The position numbers and the translations under genes were made by a program. Under the pieces are notes generated by a model, which made no database searches, was not told the DNA's origin, and worked only from the letters and a program-made list of their open reading frames with translations. Positions 7,807 to 16,641 of a stretch of 22,799 nt of DNA are shown one piece after another. Numbering within the stretch: the stretch's first letter is position 1; each line of letters begins with the position of its first letter. The DNA is from CAYSDL01 sp964429875 (lineage in GTDB: Bacteria > Fidelibacterota > Marinisomatia > SCGC-AAA003-L08 > D37C17): NCBI GenBank assembly GCA_964429875.1, contig CAYSDL010000018.1:1-22799 (forward strand). Reading direction: 5' to 3'.

Positions 7807-8637
7807 GTGAAGATAAAATGGAAATCCATTGAAAAATTTGAAGATATCAAATATGAATCAGGTTTAAATGATGCGTCCGGTGTAAATAAAATTACAATTA
7901 ATAGACCAAAAGTACGAAATGCATTTAGGCCAAAAACAGTTTTTGAATTAAAAAAAGCCTTTGAGCATGCAAGAGAAGACCAAAATTGTGGTGTTGTTAT
8001 TTTGACTGGAGAAGGAGAAAAAGCATTTTGTTCTGGTGGCGATCAATCAATAAGGGGTGATGCAGGGTATGTAGGTGATGACGGTATCCCACGTCTTAAT
8101 ATTTTAGATGTTCAAAAACAGATAAGATATATGCCTAAACCTGTTATCGCAATGGTTGCTGGTTATGCTGTTGGAGGAGGACATGTATTACATTTGCTTT
8201 GTGATTTAACTATAGCAGCAGATAATGCACAATTTGGACAAACTGGGCCCATGGTAGGATCTTTTGATGGTGGATGGGGAGCTTCATATATGTCAAGAGT
8301 TGTTGGACAAAAAAGAGCCAGAGAAATTTGGTATTTATGTAGATTTTATGATGCTAAAACAGCCTGTGATTGGGGCTTAGTAAATAAGGTTGTAAAATAT
8401 AAAAATCTTGAAAAAGAGACAATTACATGGAGCCAGGAAATTTTGGAAAAATCTCCTTTATCTTTACGAATGTTAAAAGGGGCATTAAATGCAGATTGTG
8501 ATGGTCAGGCAGGCCTTCAACAATTTGCAGGAGATGCAACAATGCTTTTTTATATGACAGAAGAAGCACAAGAAGGAAGAGATGCTTTTAAACAAAAAAG
8601 AAAACCAAACTTTAAAAAATTTCCTAAGCTTCCATAG
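7807..8637 (+). CDS. menB: 1,4-dihydroxy-2-naphthoyl-CoA synthase
   Basis: Crotonase-fold enzyme that closes the second ring of the menaquinone head group from o-succinylbenzoyl-CoA. It has 276 residues. Oxyanion-hole segments 'CSGGDQ' (75-80) and 'GYAVGGGH' (119-126) are present, and 'QTGPMVGSFDGG' (145-156) is diagnostic for MenB. It includes the Ser-Phe-Asp triplet and the Gln-Thr-Gly form found in bicarbonate-dependent enzymes. 'RGDAGY' with Tyr88 lies in the flexible loop that contributes a tyrosine. The start is GTG, chosen because AGAGGAG lies 5 nt upstream; an ATG two bases earlier is out of frame and meets a stop at once. It is the first gene of the rightward run, and menA begins 2 bp after its stop. 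Confidence 0.96.
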   Translation: MKIKWKSIEKFEDIKYESGLNDASGVNKITINRPKVRNAFRPKTVFELKKAFEHAREDQNCGVVILTGEGEKAFCSGGDQSIRGDAGYVGDDGIPRLNILDVQKQIRYMPKPVIAMVAGYAVGGGHVLHLLCDLTIAADNAQFGQTGPMVGSFDGGWGASYMSRVVGQKRAREIWYLCRFYDAKTACDWGLVNKVVKYKNLEKETITWSQEILEKSPLSLRMLKGALNADCDGQAGLQQFAGDATMLFYMTEEAQEGRDAFKQKRKPNFKKFPKLP

Positions 8638-8639
8638 TA

Positions 8640-9512
8640 ATGGGCAAAACCAAATATTGGATACAGGCAGCAAGGCCTCAAACCCTGATTGCTTCTTTAA
8701 TTCCCATTGTTCCTGTTTCAATGCTTTGTGTTCATTTGAACAGATTTAGTTTTGCTGTTTTCATTTGTACTATTTTATGTTCAATTCTAATACAAATCAT
8801 GACAAATTTTATTAATGATTTATATGATTTTAAAAAAGGGGCAGATAGATCTGATAGGGTAGGGCCTGATAGGGTAGTTGAGAAAGGATATCTAAATGAA
8901 AAGGAAGTTCTAGTGGGTGTTTATGTTTTGCTTTTTTTAGCAGTCCTTTTAGGAGGATATTTAGTGAGCGTGGGTGGAATCATTATTTTAATGATTGGCT
9001 TATCTTCTTTTTTGTTTGCATACCTTTATACAGCTACAAAGCTATCTATCGCCTATAATGGGCTAGGAGAAATTTTTGTATTTATTTATTTTGGGGTTCT
9101 ATCATCTTGGGGGACATTTTATTTGCAAACATTAGAATATAGTTTCCTTACTTTTTTATTTGGGTTGATTGCGGGCTCTTTAAATTCATCAATGTTAATC
9201 ATTAATAATTTAAGAGATTATAATGAAGATTTGCTTTCTAATAAAAAAACATTAATAGTTATATTTGGTAAAAATTTTGGTAAAATAGAATTTATATTAA
9301 TGAATATTTTATCTTACCTTAGTCTATATTATTTATTTAGTCTATTAAGTCAACTACATAATTTTTATCTATTTTATATCTTGGTTCTTTTTTGTGTAAT
9401 AATATTATATAAAGTTGTTATGGCTCCTGAGTTTATTAAAAAAGCACTCCAATATTATTCACTTTACATCACCATATTTACTATTATTTTATCAATTGTT
9501 GTGTTATTATGA
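8640..9512 (+). CDS. menA: 1,4-dihydroxy-2-naphthoate polyprenyltransferase
   Basis: Integral-membrane UbiA-family prenyltransferase that attaches the polyprenyl tail to 1,4-dihydroxy-2-naphthoate, giving demethylmenaquinone. The two Asp-rich prenyl diphosphate/Mg sites are clear: 'NDLYDFKKGAD' at 59-69 and 'NNLRDYNED' at 189-197. The protein is 290 residues with about eight or nine hydrophobic segments. The N-terminal 'WIQAARPQTL' is the typical MenA opening. It follows menB by 2 bp and overlaps menC by 4, so it is within the same transcript. The Asn-rich second motif and the men neighbours favour MenA over UbiA or a chlorophyll-type prenyltransferase. Confidence 0.95.
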   Translation: MGKTKYWIQAARPQTLIASLIPIVPVSMLCVHLNRFSFAVFICTILCSILIQIMTNFINDLYDFKKGADRSDRVGPDRVVEKGYLNEKEVLVGVYVLLFLAVLLGGYLVSVGGIIILMIGLSSFLFAYLYTATKLSIAYNGLGEIFVFIYFGVLSSWGTFYLQTLEYSFLTFLFGLIAGSLNSSMLIINNLRDYNEDLLSNKKTLIVIFGKNFGKIEFILMNILSYLSLYYLFSLLSQLHNFYLFYILVLFCVIILYKVVMAPEFIKKALQYYSLYITIFTIILSIVVLL

Positions 9513-10528
9513 TTTTTAAGAAAATTGAAACCGTCAAATATCAAACTAATTTATCTTCAGTATTTAAAAATTCTCAAAATGCATATTCAGAGCGCTCTGG
9601 ATATATTGTTAAAATTTATTTTGATGATTATTGTGGTTGTGGAGAAGCTTCCCCCCTGCCTTTTTTTTCAAAAGAAAACATTAAGCAGGTTGAATGGAAA
9701 CTTGAGGAATTAAAAGCCGGTCTAATGATTGGAAATAGTTACAGTATAGAAGAATTATATCCTTTGTTTGAAATTTTTTCAAAAGATTGTCCAAGTTTGA
9801 AATTTGCCTTAGATATTGCATTGAGTGATATTTTAAGTCAAATTAAAGGAGTATCTTTAGCGAAGCATTTGAATAAAGATGCAATTGAGAAGGTCAATCT
9901 TAGCGCAATTAGCATTAATAATATTCAGCCAGGATCATCAATAAAAATAAAATTTGGGGTTAATCAATTGTACGAAGACATTAAAATTTTAAATAATATA
10001 TCAAAAAAAAATCCCGATCTTTCTTTAAGAATAGATTTTAATAGGCTATGTAAATTAGAGGATGCTGTTTTAGTGTGCGATGAATTAAAAGATTGTAATA
10101 TAGAATACATTGAAGAGCCATTACAAAATTCCTATAAAAAAGATTATATAAAGCTAAAAGATAAAATTAGCCAGCCTATCGCATTAGATGAGTCTATTCT
10201 TGATGGAAGTTACAAAGAGTTGGTAGATTTAAAATTAATTGATTATGCTATTTTAAAACCTGCATTATTTGGTGGGATAAAAGAGATTGAAGAGCTATAT
10301 AAATACTTAAATAAAAATATGGTTAAATTAATTATTTCTTCTTCTTTGCAAACAAAAGTAGGCAACATGTCAGAAATTAATTTAGCTGCTGCTTTAAGGC
10401 TTGATAATCAACATGGGTTGAATAATTATGCTTTTTTTGATAGTGGCTACGAAGCCTTTTATAATGTCGATTCTTTTATGATTGATTTAAGAGAAGTTAT
10501 AGGTTTGGGAGTTTGCTGTAATGATTAA
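9509..10528 (+). CDS. menC: o-Succinylbenzoate synthase
   Basis: Enolase-superfamily dehydratase that converts SHCHC to o-succinylbenzoate. It has 339 residues. The N-terminal capping domain contains 'GCGEASPLPFFS' (about 43-54). Barrel residues are in order: 'KIKFG' (Lys146/Lys148), 'RIDFN' (Asp176), 'IEEP' (Glu202/203), 'ALDES' (Asp227) and 'LKP' (Lys250), the metal and acid/base positions expected of MenC. It overlaps menA by 4 bases and menE by 8. The family also contains muconate cycloisomerases and N-acylamino-acid racemases; the location between menA and menE settles the assignment. Confidence 0.95.
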   Translation: MIFKKIETVKYQTNLSSVFKNSQNAYSERSGYIVKIYFDDYCGCGEASPLPFFSKENIKQVEWKLEELKAGLMIGNSYSIEELYPLFEIFSKDCPSLKFALDIALSDILSQIKGVSLAKHLNKDAIEKVNLSAISINNIQPGSSIKIKFGVNQLYEDIKILNNISKKNPDLSLRIDFNRLCKLEDAVLVCDELKDCNIEYIEEPLQNSYKKDYIKLKDKISQPIALDESILDGSYKELVDLKLIDYAILKPALFGGIKEIEELYKYLNKNMVKLIISSSLQTKVGNMSEINLAAALRLDNQHGLNNYAFFDSGYEAFYNVDSFMIDLREVIGLGVCCND

Positions 10529-11840
10529 AGATTATATTAAGGAGAGGTCTTTTACATGCCCTGATGTAATTTTTGTTACCATTAATAATATGCCAATCAC
10601 TTATAAGGAGTTTGATGATTATATTTATTGCATAGAGCTATTTATCAAATCTCTAGAATCAAAGCCTCAGAGAGTAAAGATTAAATGCTCAGATAAAAAA
10701 GATATTTTAGCTTCAATTATAGCATGCAATCGGACAAATTGCGTCCCCGTAGTTTTTCCTCCAGACAATAAAATGATAAAATTTATCGATTATAATAAAA
10801 TAGTTGCCTGTGATTTTGAAGTCAATGATAATATTTGTATAATACAATCAGATGACTGTGATAAAAGAGAAGAAATATCATATAAAAAAAATGATATTCA
10901 ATGTATATTGTTTACATCGGGGACAGAAATGAATCCAAAAGCTGTTGAGCTCACTTTTGATAATATTTATAATAGTGCATTGAATTGGCAGGAAATTGCA
11001 AATTTTAAATCCGATGATGTTTATCTAAACGTTCTTCCCATTTGGCATATTTCAGGTCTCTCTATTTTTTTTAGATCCCTATATTTTAATTTCCAATCTA
11101 TTGTATTGGAATATAATAAAAATGAAATTCATTCAATTATTAAAAAGTTAAAAATTAATTGCATTTCTGCTGTGCCTAAAATGATTGTTGATATAATGCA
11201 GCGATCTAATAATAATATTTTTAAAAGTTTTAAAATTGTAATTATTGGAGGTGATGGTATTAATGAGAAGGTTTTTGATTACTTTAAAAATAATGATGTT
11301 AATGCATATATATCATATGGTATGACAGAGACATCTTCGGGAGTATGCGGATATTTTATTAGAGATGTAAAAAAATTCAATCATGGATTTTTAGGATTTG
11401 CTCATAAAAATACAAGAATGACTGTTAATGATGGGTGTATTAAAATACAATCTAATACTGTGATGGAGGGATATGTCAACAGTCAAAAATGTAATGGAAT
11501 ATTTTTAACAGAAGATTTGGGTGTTGTAAAAAATAATCAATTATTTTATAAATCACGATCTTTAAATTTTATCATTTCAGGCGGTGAAAATATTAATTTA
11601 AAAGTAATAAAAAATGTTATTAGTGGTTTAGAAAAAGGAATTGATTTTGAGGTTAAGGCGGCAGCTGATGATAAGTGGGGGCATGTAATTGCAGTATTAA
11701 TTAAGAAAAGTGAGTTTAATATTCATCAGATTAAACAGCACTGCCAAAAATATTTACCTGAATATATGGTTCCAAAACATTTTATTAATCACATAGATAA
11801 ACAAGAATTTGAAAAAATAGATAATGATTTTAATAATTGA
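10521..11840 (+). CDS. menE: o-Succinylbenzoate--CoA ligase
   Basis: ANL-superfamily acyl-CoA synthetase that activates o-succinylbenzoate, supplying the MenB substrate. It has 439 residues, short for the superfamily but usual for MenE. Core motifs are 'LFTSGTEMNPKAVEL' (130-144, ATP loop), 'LPIWHISGL' (172-180), 'ISYGMTETSSG' (near 265), 'TEDLG' and 'SGGENI'. The C-terminal segment 'FEKIDNDFNN' keeps the adenylation lysine (Lys432) in the place of the usual GK, but the glycine is replaced by Glu and the chain ends only seven residues later. The gene overlaps the next one by 17 bases. With menB, menA and menC it gives the steps from SHCHC to demethylmenaquinone, apart from the DHNA-CoA thioesterase; menF, menD and menH are not in the window. 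Confidence 0.92.
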   Translation: MIKDYIKERSFTCPDVIFVTINNMPITYKEFDDYIYCIELFIKSLESKPQRVKIKCSDKKDILASIIACNRTNCVPVVFPPDNKMIKFIDYNKIVACDFEVNDNICIIQSDDCDKREEISYKKNDIQCILFTSGTEMNPKAVELTFDNIYNSALNWQEIANFKSDDVYLNVLPIWHISGLSIFFRSLYFNFQSIVLEYNKNEIHSIIKKLKINCISAVPKMIVDIMQRSNNNIFKSFKIVIIGGDGINEKVFDYFKNNDVNAYISYGMTETSSGVCGYFIRDVKKFNHGFLGFAHKNTRMTVNDGCIKIQSNTVMEGYVNSQKCNGIFLTEDLGVVKNNQLFYKSRSLNFIISGGENINLKVIKNVISGLEKGIDFEVKAAADDKWGHVIAVLIKKSEFNIHQIKQHCQKYLPEYMVPKHFINHIDKQEFEKIDNDFNN

Positions 11841-12007
11841 TAATTACGATTCATTCACATATAATATTATTCAACAAGTTGGTTCTTTGGTTGATAACTT
11901 AGAGGCTGTTAAAAACAACAAAATATCTATTAGTAATATTGAACGTAAAAACTATTCGCATATTATAATATCTCCAGGCCCAGGAGGACCAAAGGATGCT
12001 GGATCAA
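11824..12007 (+). CDS. Anthranilate/aminodeoxychorismate synthase glutamine amidotransferase, N-terminal part
   Basis: Only the first 61 residues are visible before the assembly gap. 'MILIIDNYDSFTYNIIQQVG' is the signature opening of TrpG/PabA class I glutamine amidotransferases, and 'IIISPGPGGPKDAG' near 49-61 is the second conserved block. The catalytic Cys and His-Glu pair lie in the missing part. The enzyme supplies ammonia to a chorismate-using partner (TrpE or PabB). The choice between trpG and pabA cannot be made, because many bacteria use one protein for both. The ATG lies 17 bases inside menE. Position between menE and the aro genes fits a chorismate-linked operon. Confidence 0.85.
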
Positions 12008-12107
12008 NNNNNNNNNNNNNNNNNNNNNNNNNNNNNNNNNNNNNNNNNNNNNNNNNNNNNNNNNNNNNNNNNNNNNNNNNNNNNNNNNNNNNNNNNNNNN
12101 NNNNNNN
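12008..12107. other. Assembly gap 1 (100 N)
   Basis: Exactly 100 N, a conventional placeholder of unknown length. The amidotransferase upstream lacks about 130 residues and the EPSP synthase downstream lacks about 90. At least roughly 650 bp must therefore be missing, with room for further genes if the true gap is longer. Confidence 0.97.
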
Positions 12108-13121
12108 TGCCAAAATTCAGGAACAACGGTTAGATTATTAACGGGGTTGCTGGCAGGGCAAGGAATTTCTGCTAATTTTTCAGGAGATGGATCGCTTTTA
12201 AATCGTCCTATGAAAAGAATTATTGAACCATTGAAAAAAATGAATCTAAAAATTAATTCTAATAATAACTATTTGCCCCTTACTATTGAAAAAAGTTCTC
12301 TTAATCCCATTAATTATAAAACGGTAACTAAAAGTGCCCAGGTCAAATCGGCACTTTTATTTGCTAGCCTTGGTTGCGATCAGTATTCAACTATTTCTTA
12401 TGATTTAGAAACCAGAGACCACACAGAGAAATTACTCAAATATTTACATTGCGATATCAGTATCGGAGATCAAATTAGTATTAGAAAGTCTAGAATAAAT
12501 AAAGGGTTTAGTTTAACGGTCCCCGGGGATATATCAAGTGCAGGTTTTTTAATTGCAGGTGCAATTTTATTGCCTGAATCAAAAATTAGAATTAACAATG
12601 TATTGTATAATGAAACACGTTTAAAGTTTATATATTTATTAAAAAAAATGAATGCAAATATTTCAATTGAAGATATTAGTTCTTCTAAATTTGAAAAATC
12701 GTGTACAATCGTTGCTTCATATAGCCCGAATCTACAATCAGTTCAAATAAACTCTAAATGTGCTATAGGTGTGATTGATGAAATCCCAATTCTCTCAATT
12801 ATAGCTACACAGTGTGATGGCAAGACGGTGTTTAGCGGTTTAGAAGAGTTAAAATACAAGGAGTCAGATAGAGCAATGTTGATATATGAAAATCTAAAAA
12901 ATATGGGCGCAGATATATCTTATTCTGATGATAATATAGTAATAAAGGGCAAAAATAATTTGCATAATACATGTATAATACATGGAAATGATCACAGAAT
13001 GGCAATGTCATTTGAAATACTTCATTTGTTACTTAACAATAAGATGTCTCATCAGTATAATGATATTATTAGCATCTCATTCCCTGATTTTTATTCTGCA
13101 ATTGAAAGTATATTGCAATGA
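12108..13121 (+). CDS. aroA: 3-phosphoshikimate 1-carboxyvinyltransferase (EPSP synthase), 5' end lost in gap
   Basis: Joins PEP to shikimate-3-phosphate, the sixth shikimate-pathway step. The frame is open from the first base after the gap (Cys-Gln-Asn-Ser-Gly-Thr-Thr-Val-Arg), so the gene extends into the gap; an internal start near 12147 would cut through the conserved 'NSGTTVRLLTGLLAG' block. Visible motifs are 'GDGSLLNRPM', 'KSAQVKSALLFA', 'PGDISSAGFLIAGA', 'VIDEIPIL' with the active-site Asp, 'YKESDRA' and 'GNDHRMAMSF'. About 337 residues are present, which with the missing 90 gives the usual length near 427. It overlaps aroE by 4 bases (ATGA). Confidence 0.95.
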   Translation, partial: CQNSGTTVRLLTGLLAGQGISANFSGDGSLLNRPMKRIIEPLKKMNLKINSNNNYLPLTIEKSSLNPINYKTVTKSAQVKSALLFASLGCDQYSTISYDLETRDHTEKLLKYLHCDISIGDQISIRKSRINKGFSLTVPGDISSAGFLIAGAILLPESKIRINNVLYNETRLKFIYLLKKMNANISIEDISSSKFEKSCTIVASYSPNLQSVQINSKCAIGVIDEIPILSIIATQCDGKTVFSGLEELKYKESDRAMLIYENLKNMGADISYSDDNIVIKGKNNLHNTCIIHGNDHRMAMSFEILHLLLNNKMSHQYNDIISISFPDFYSAIESILQ

Positions 13122-13927
13122 GAAAATTTTGTATTATAGGTAATCCAGTATCTCATTCATTAAGTCCAGCTATTTTCAAACATCTTTTTAATTTTTTTAG
13201 TATTAATGCAACCTATGATTCTATTTTATTAGATACTAATGAAGCATTCATTAATTTTATTAAATATAATACTGATAGATATACAGGGTTTAATATCACA
13301 TCTCCTTACAAAAATTCCGCGTTTGATGTTGTTGATCATCATGATCAGCTTGCAAAAGAATTAGGATCGGTTAACTGTGTTAATGTTGATAATACACAAT
13401 TATTAGGATACAATACAGATCATCATGGATTTAAAAATATGATTTTATTAAATAACATACAGCTTAATAACAAAAAAGTTGTTGTACTCGGATATGGCGG
13501 AGCAGCAAGAGCAGTTATTTTTTCATTATTAAAAGAGTATAATTGTGATATATATATATATGGAAGAAATTTTGATAAAATTGATACCCTTATTAAAGGT
13601 ATTAATCTTAAATATAGAAAACGAACAATAAGAAGGTATAATAATACTATTATCAATAACTTAATATTGATTAATTGTCTCCCTCTAAAAATCGATTCAA
13701 ATAATCTTGATTCTTTATTAAGTTACTTGCCTATTCCAAGTATTGATATGTGTATTGACATTAATTATGTCCAATCAAAGCTATCATTGGAAATAAAAAA
13801 ACATTGTGAAATTATTTCAGGAATAGATATGTTAATTCATCAGGCATTAAAGTCATTTGATATTTGGTTTAAATGTAATAGCTCAGAAAAAATAAATTAT
13901 TTAGATTTAAAAAAGTCCATATTATGA
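13118..13927 (+). CDS. aroE: Shikimate 5-dehydrogenase
   Basis: NADPH-dependent reduction of 3-dehydroshikimate to shikimate. It has 269 residues. 'IGNPVSHSLSP' near the N-terminus binds shikimate, 'FNITSPYKNSAFD' carries the catalytic lysine, and 'GYNTDHHGF' carries the partner aspartate. 'VVVLGYGGAARAV' is the Rossmann dinucleotide loop, followed by 'YGRN' where NADP-specific enzymes keep basic or polar residues. The usual GAVNT block is altered to 'GSVNCVN'. The gene is coupled to aroA upstream and aroC downstream by 4-base ATGA overlaps. AroE and not YdiB or quinate dehydrogenase is inferred from the pathway context. Confidence 0.95.
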   Translation: MRKFCIIGNPVSHSLSPAIFKHLFNFFSINATYDSILLDTNEAFINFIKYNTDRYTGFNITSPYKNSAFDVVDHHDQLAKELGSVNCVNVDNTQLLGYNTDHHGFKNMILLNNIQLNNKKVVVLGYGGAARAVIFSLLKEYNCDIYIYGRNFDKIDTLIKGINLKYRKRTIRRYNNTIINNLILINCLPLKIDSNNLDSLLSYLPIPSIDMCIDINYVQSKLSLEIKKHCEIISGIDMLIHQALKSFDIWFKCNSSEKINYLDLKKSIL

Positions 13928-15075
13928 AAAAAATAAAATTTTCAACAGCAGGTGAATCTCATGGTAAACTTCTTTTAGGAATATTAGAGGGAATGCCTGC
14001 CAATCTAGATATCAATGAATCTTATATCCATGATCAATTAAAAAGACGTCAAATAGGTTTTGGTCGTGGAAAAAGAATGCAGATTGAAAGCGATACACCT
14101 CAAATTTGCTCAGGTGTAAGATTAGGAAAAACATTAGGCTCTCCTATTGGTATGATTATCAAAAATAATGATTGGAAAAATTGGAAAAACAAAATGTCAG
14201 TTTCTAAAACAAGTGATGACATAAAAAAAATTACATTACCAAGACCTGGCCATGCTGATCTTGCTGGTGTGCAAAAGTATGGTTTTGATGATATTAGAAA
14301 TGTAATTGAAAGATCATCAGCAAGAGAAACTGCTATGAGAGTTGCCCTTGGATCAGTTTGCAGAAAATTACTTGAAAAATTCGATATTCATATTAGTAGT
14401 TATGTTACATCAATTTATACCATTAAAGATAAAAATGATTATACGTATTTATCTGCTCATGAAATGAATACAAAAGCAGATGCATCAATGGTTAGATCAC
14501 TTGATAGGAGTGTAGAAAAAAAAATGGTTGATGTTATTAAAACTGCAAAAGAAGATGGAAACTCTGTTGGTGGTAGCTTTCAAATACATATTTCAGGTGT
14601 TCCTTTTGGTCTTGGAAGTTATACTTCATGGAATGAAAAATTAAACGCACATCTTGGTAATGCTATTTTATCTATAAATGGGATTAAGTCCTTTGATATT
14701 GGACTTGGGGTTTTATCGGAAGAAAAAAAAGGCAGTCAATTACATGATGAAATTTTTTATGATAATGGATTTAAAAGAGGGAGTAATAATTGCGGTGGTA
14801 TTGAAGGAGGTATGAGTAATGGACAAAAAATTATTATATCTGCTACCATGAAGCCTATTCCAACATTAATAAAACCATTACAATCTGTTGATATTAATAC
14901 AAAAGAATCTAAACTGGCTCATAAAGAAAGAACAGATTCATGTTCAGTCCCAGCTGCTTCAATTGTTGGAGAAAGTATGGCGTGTATGGTGATTTGTGAT
15001 ACATTATTAGATAAGTTTGGTGGAGATAGCATGGAAGAGTTAGCTGCGCATATTAAACATTCAGCTAAATATTAA
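13924..15075 (+). CDS. aroC: Chorismate synthase
   Basis: Flavin-dependent enzyme that turns EPSP into chorismate, the last common aromatic precursor. It has 383 residues, close to the family norm. 'STAGESHGKLLLGILEGMPA' covers the first signature with the active His. 'RRQIGFGRGKRMQIESD' is the second, and 'LPRPGHADLAGVQKYG' with 'RNVIERSSARETAMRVA' is the third. 'GGIEGGMSNGQ' and 'DSCSVPAASIVGE' close the active site. Its start overlaps the aroE stop. Chorismate made here is the precursor for the menaquinone genes and for the amidotransferase partner earlier in the same run. Confidence 0.97.
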   Translation: MKKIKFSTAGESHGKLLLGILEGMPANLDINESYIHDQLKRRQIGFGRGKRMQIESDTPQICSGVRLGKTLGSPIGMIIKNNDWKNWKNKMSVSKTSDDIKKITLPRPGHADLAGVQKYGFDDIRNVIERSSARETAMRVALGSVCRKLLEKFDIHISSYVTSIYTIKDKNDYTYLSAHEMNTKADASMVRSLDRSVEKKMVDVIKTAKEDGNSVGGSFQIHISGVPFGLGSYTSWNEKLNAHLGNAILSINGIKSFDIGLGVLSEEKKGSQLHDEIFYDNGFKRGSNNCGGIEGGMSNGQKIIISATMKPIPTLIKPLQSVDINTKESKLAHKERTDSCSVPAASIVGESMACMVICDTLLDKFGGDSMEELAAHIKHSAKY

Positions 15076-15076
15076 A

Positions 15077-15583
15077 ATGAAAAATATTTTTTTGATTGGA
15101 ATGATGGGATCAGGAAAATCAACAATCGGAAAATTATTATCTAAAAAACTATCCATACCAATTATTGATATGGATGATGAGTTAAAGCAGTTAATGGATA
15201 TGTCTATCACTAGGATATTTGATGAATATGGTGAAAATAGATTTAGATTAATTGAATCAACCTACTTTAGAGAATGTTCAAAAAATGATGATTTTATTTA
15301 CTCAACGGGTGGAGGAATTATTTTAGATACTAATAATCAAAATATTCTAAAAACAAGAGGCATATGTTTTTTCTTAGACTGTAATACTACAATATTAATA
15401 AATAGACTAGATAATCAAAGTCAAAATAGACCTTTATATAAAAATGATCATGATATTATTACATTATATAATAGTAGAAAAAGTTTATATAAAAAATGTG
15501 CGCATTATACTATTGATACAAGCGGTTTAACTAAAGAAGAAACCGCAATTCAAATAGAAAAATTATATAATGAAAACAATTGA
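15077..15583 (+). CDS. aroK: Shikimate kinase
   Basis: Phosphorylates shikimate at O3 with ATP. It has 168 residues. 'GMMGSGKSTIG' (8-18) is the P-loop with Lys14, 'DMDDEL' (31-36) replaces the more common D(S/T)D motif for Mg and shikimate, 'ENRFRLIES' carries the shikimate arginine (Arg57), 'STGGGI' is at 77-82, and 'QNRPLY' supplies the lid arginine near 116. It starts 1 base after aroC and its 3' end overlaps aroB by 14 bases. Gluconate kinase shares the fold but lacks the GGG and FRxxE motifs seen here. Confidence 0.95.
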   Translation: MKNIFLIGMMGSGKSTIGKLLSKKLSIPIIDMDDELKQLMDMSITRIFDEYGENRFRLIESTYFRECSKNDDFIYSTGGGIILDTNNQNILKTRGICFFLDCNTTILINRLDNQSQNRPLYKNDHDIITLYNSRKSLYKKCAHYTIDTSGLTKEETAIQIEKLYNENN

Positions 15584-16637
15584 TGTTAAACTAAAAAATA
15601 ATAAACATACTATTTATATTGAGATAGGGATTAGTAATGATTTATCTAGTGTGATAAACACTGATCGTTATGATAAGATATTTATTTTAACTCAGAAAAC
15701 AATTCTAGATTTATATAAAAAACATTCACTATTTAATTCAGGATTTAAAAATATTATTGTAGAAGAATTTGAAGATGCAAAAAATTTAAAAAATGTTGAT
15801 CGGATTCTTAATACATTAACTGAAAAAAAATGTACTAGGCACTCTTTAATTATTGGCTGTGGCGGTGGCGTTACTACAGATATAGCTGGATTTGTTGCAT
15901 CTATTTATATGCGTGGAGTAAAGCATATATTTATTCCAACTACACTTCTTGGAATGGTTGATGCTTCTATTGGAGGGAAAACAGGAGTAAATACCAATAG
16001 CGGTAAAAATCTAATTGGGACTTTTAAGCAACCTAGTGCTATAATTATTGATCCTACATTTTTACATTCCTTAGATAAAAAACACATGATTAATGGTCTT
16101 GCAGAAGTAATTAAATATGGACTTATTTTTGATAGCGACATGTTTCAAAACATTAAAGAAAATTTTGATATGTTGATTGATTTAGATAATATAGATGAAC
16201 TTAAAAAAAATATTTTTCAATGCTGTATGCATAAAAAAAATATTATTGTTAAAGATGAATTTGATCAGGGGCAAAGAATGCTATTAAATTTTGGACACAC
16301 GATTGGTCATGCTCTAGAATCATATTATCAATATAAAAATATTATGCATGGAGATGCTGTATATTATGGAATGATGGCTGCATCTTATATATCCTACAAA
16401 TTAGAATATTTATCTAGAAATGATTATAATATTATTTATGAATTTATTAATGCTATTCCAAAACAAACATTAAACGATATTGATATTGATTTATTAAAAA
16501 ATCATCTTTTATATGATAAAAAACGAATAGGGAACAAAAGTAACTTTATTTTATTAAATAATATAGGTTCTGCAATAATTAAAAATGATGTTCCAGAATC
16601 AATTATAAATGAATCCTTAAAACTATTAATGAATTAA
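15570..16637 (+). CDS. aroB: 3-dehydroquinate synthase
   Basis: NAD- and metal-dependent conversion of DAHP to 3-dehydroquinate, the second shikimate-pathway step. It has 355 residues. 'GCGGGVTTDIAGFVAS' (96-111) binds NAD, and 'RGVKHIFIPTTLLGMVDASI' (115-134) and 'GGKTGVN' follow. 'GLAEVIKYG' carries metal ligand Glu179, 'FGHTIGHALES' carries His243, and 'MHGDAVYYGM' carries His260. The last motif is usually HGE; Asp here is a conservative change. The start lies inside aroK. Relatives such as 2-deoxy-scyllo-inosose synthase are unlikely given the neighbours. Confidence 0.96.
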   Translation: MKTIDVKLKNNKHTIYIEIGISNDLSSVINTDRYDKIFILTQKTILDLYKKHSLFNSGFKNIIVEEFEDAKNLKNVDRILNTLTEKKCTRHSLIIGCGGGVTTDIAGFVASIYMRGVKHIFIPTTLLGMVDASIGGKTGVNTNSGKNLIGTFKQPSAIIIDPTFLHSLDKKHMINGLAEVIKYGLIFDSDMFQNIKENFDMLIDLDNIDELKKNIFQCCMHKKNIIVKDEFDQGQRMLLNFGHTIGHALESYYQYKNIMHGDAVYYGMMAASYISYKLEYLSRNDYNIIYEFINAIPKQTLNDIDIDLLKNHLLYDKKRIGNKSNFILLNNIGSAIIKNDVPESIINESLKLLMN

Positions 16638-16641
16638 CCTT

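Noticed and set aside
12147..13121. A complete, shorter EPSP synthase starting after gap 1
   Set aside because: The same frame is open back to the gap edge and includes the conserved 'NSGTTVR' block, so the start is lost in the gap and not internal.
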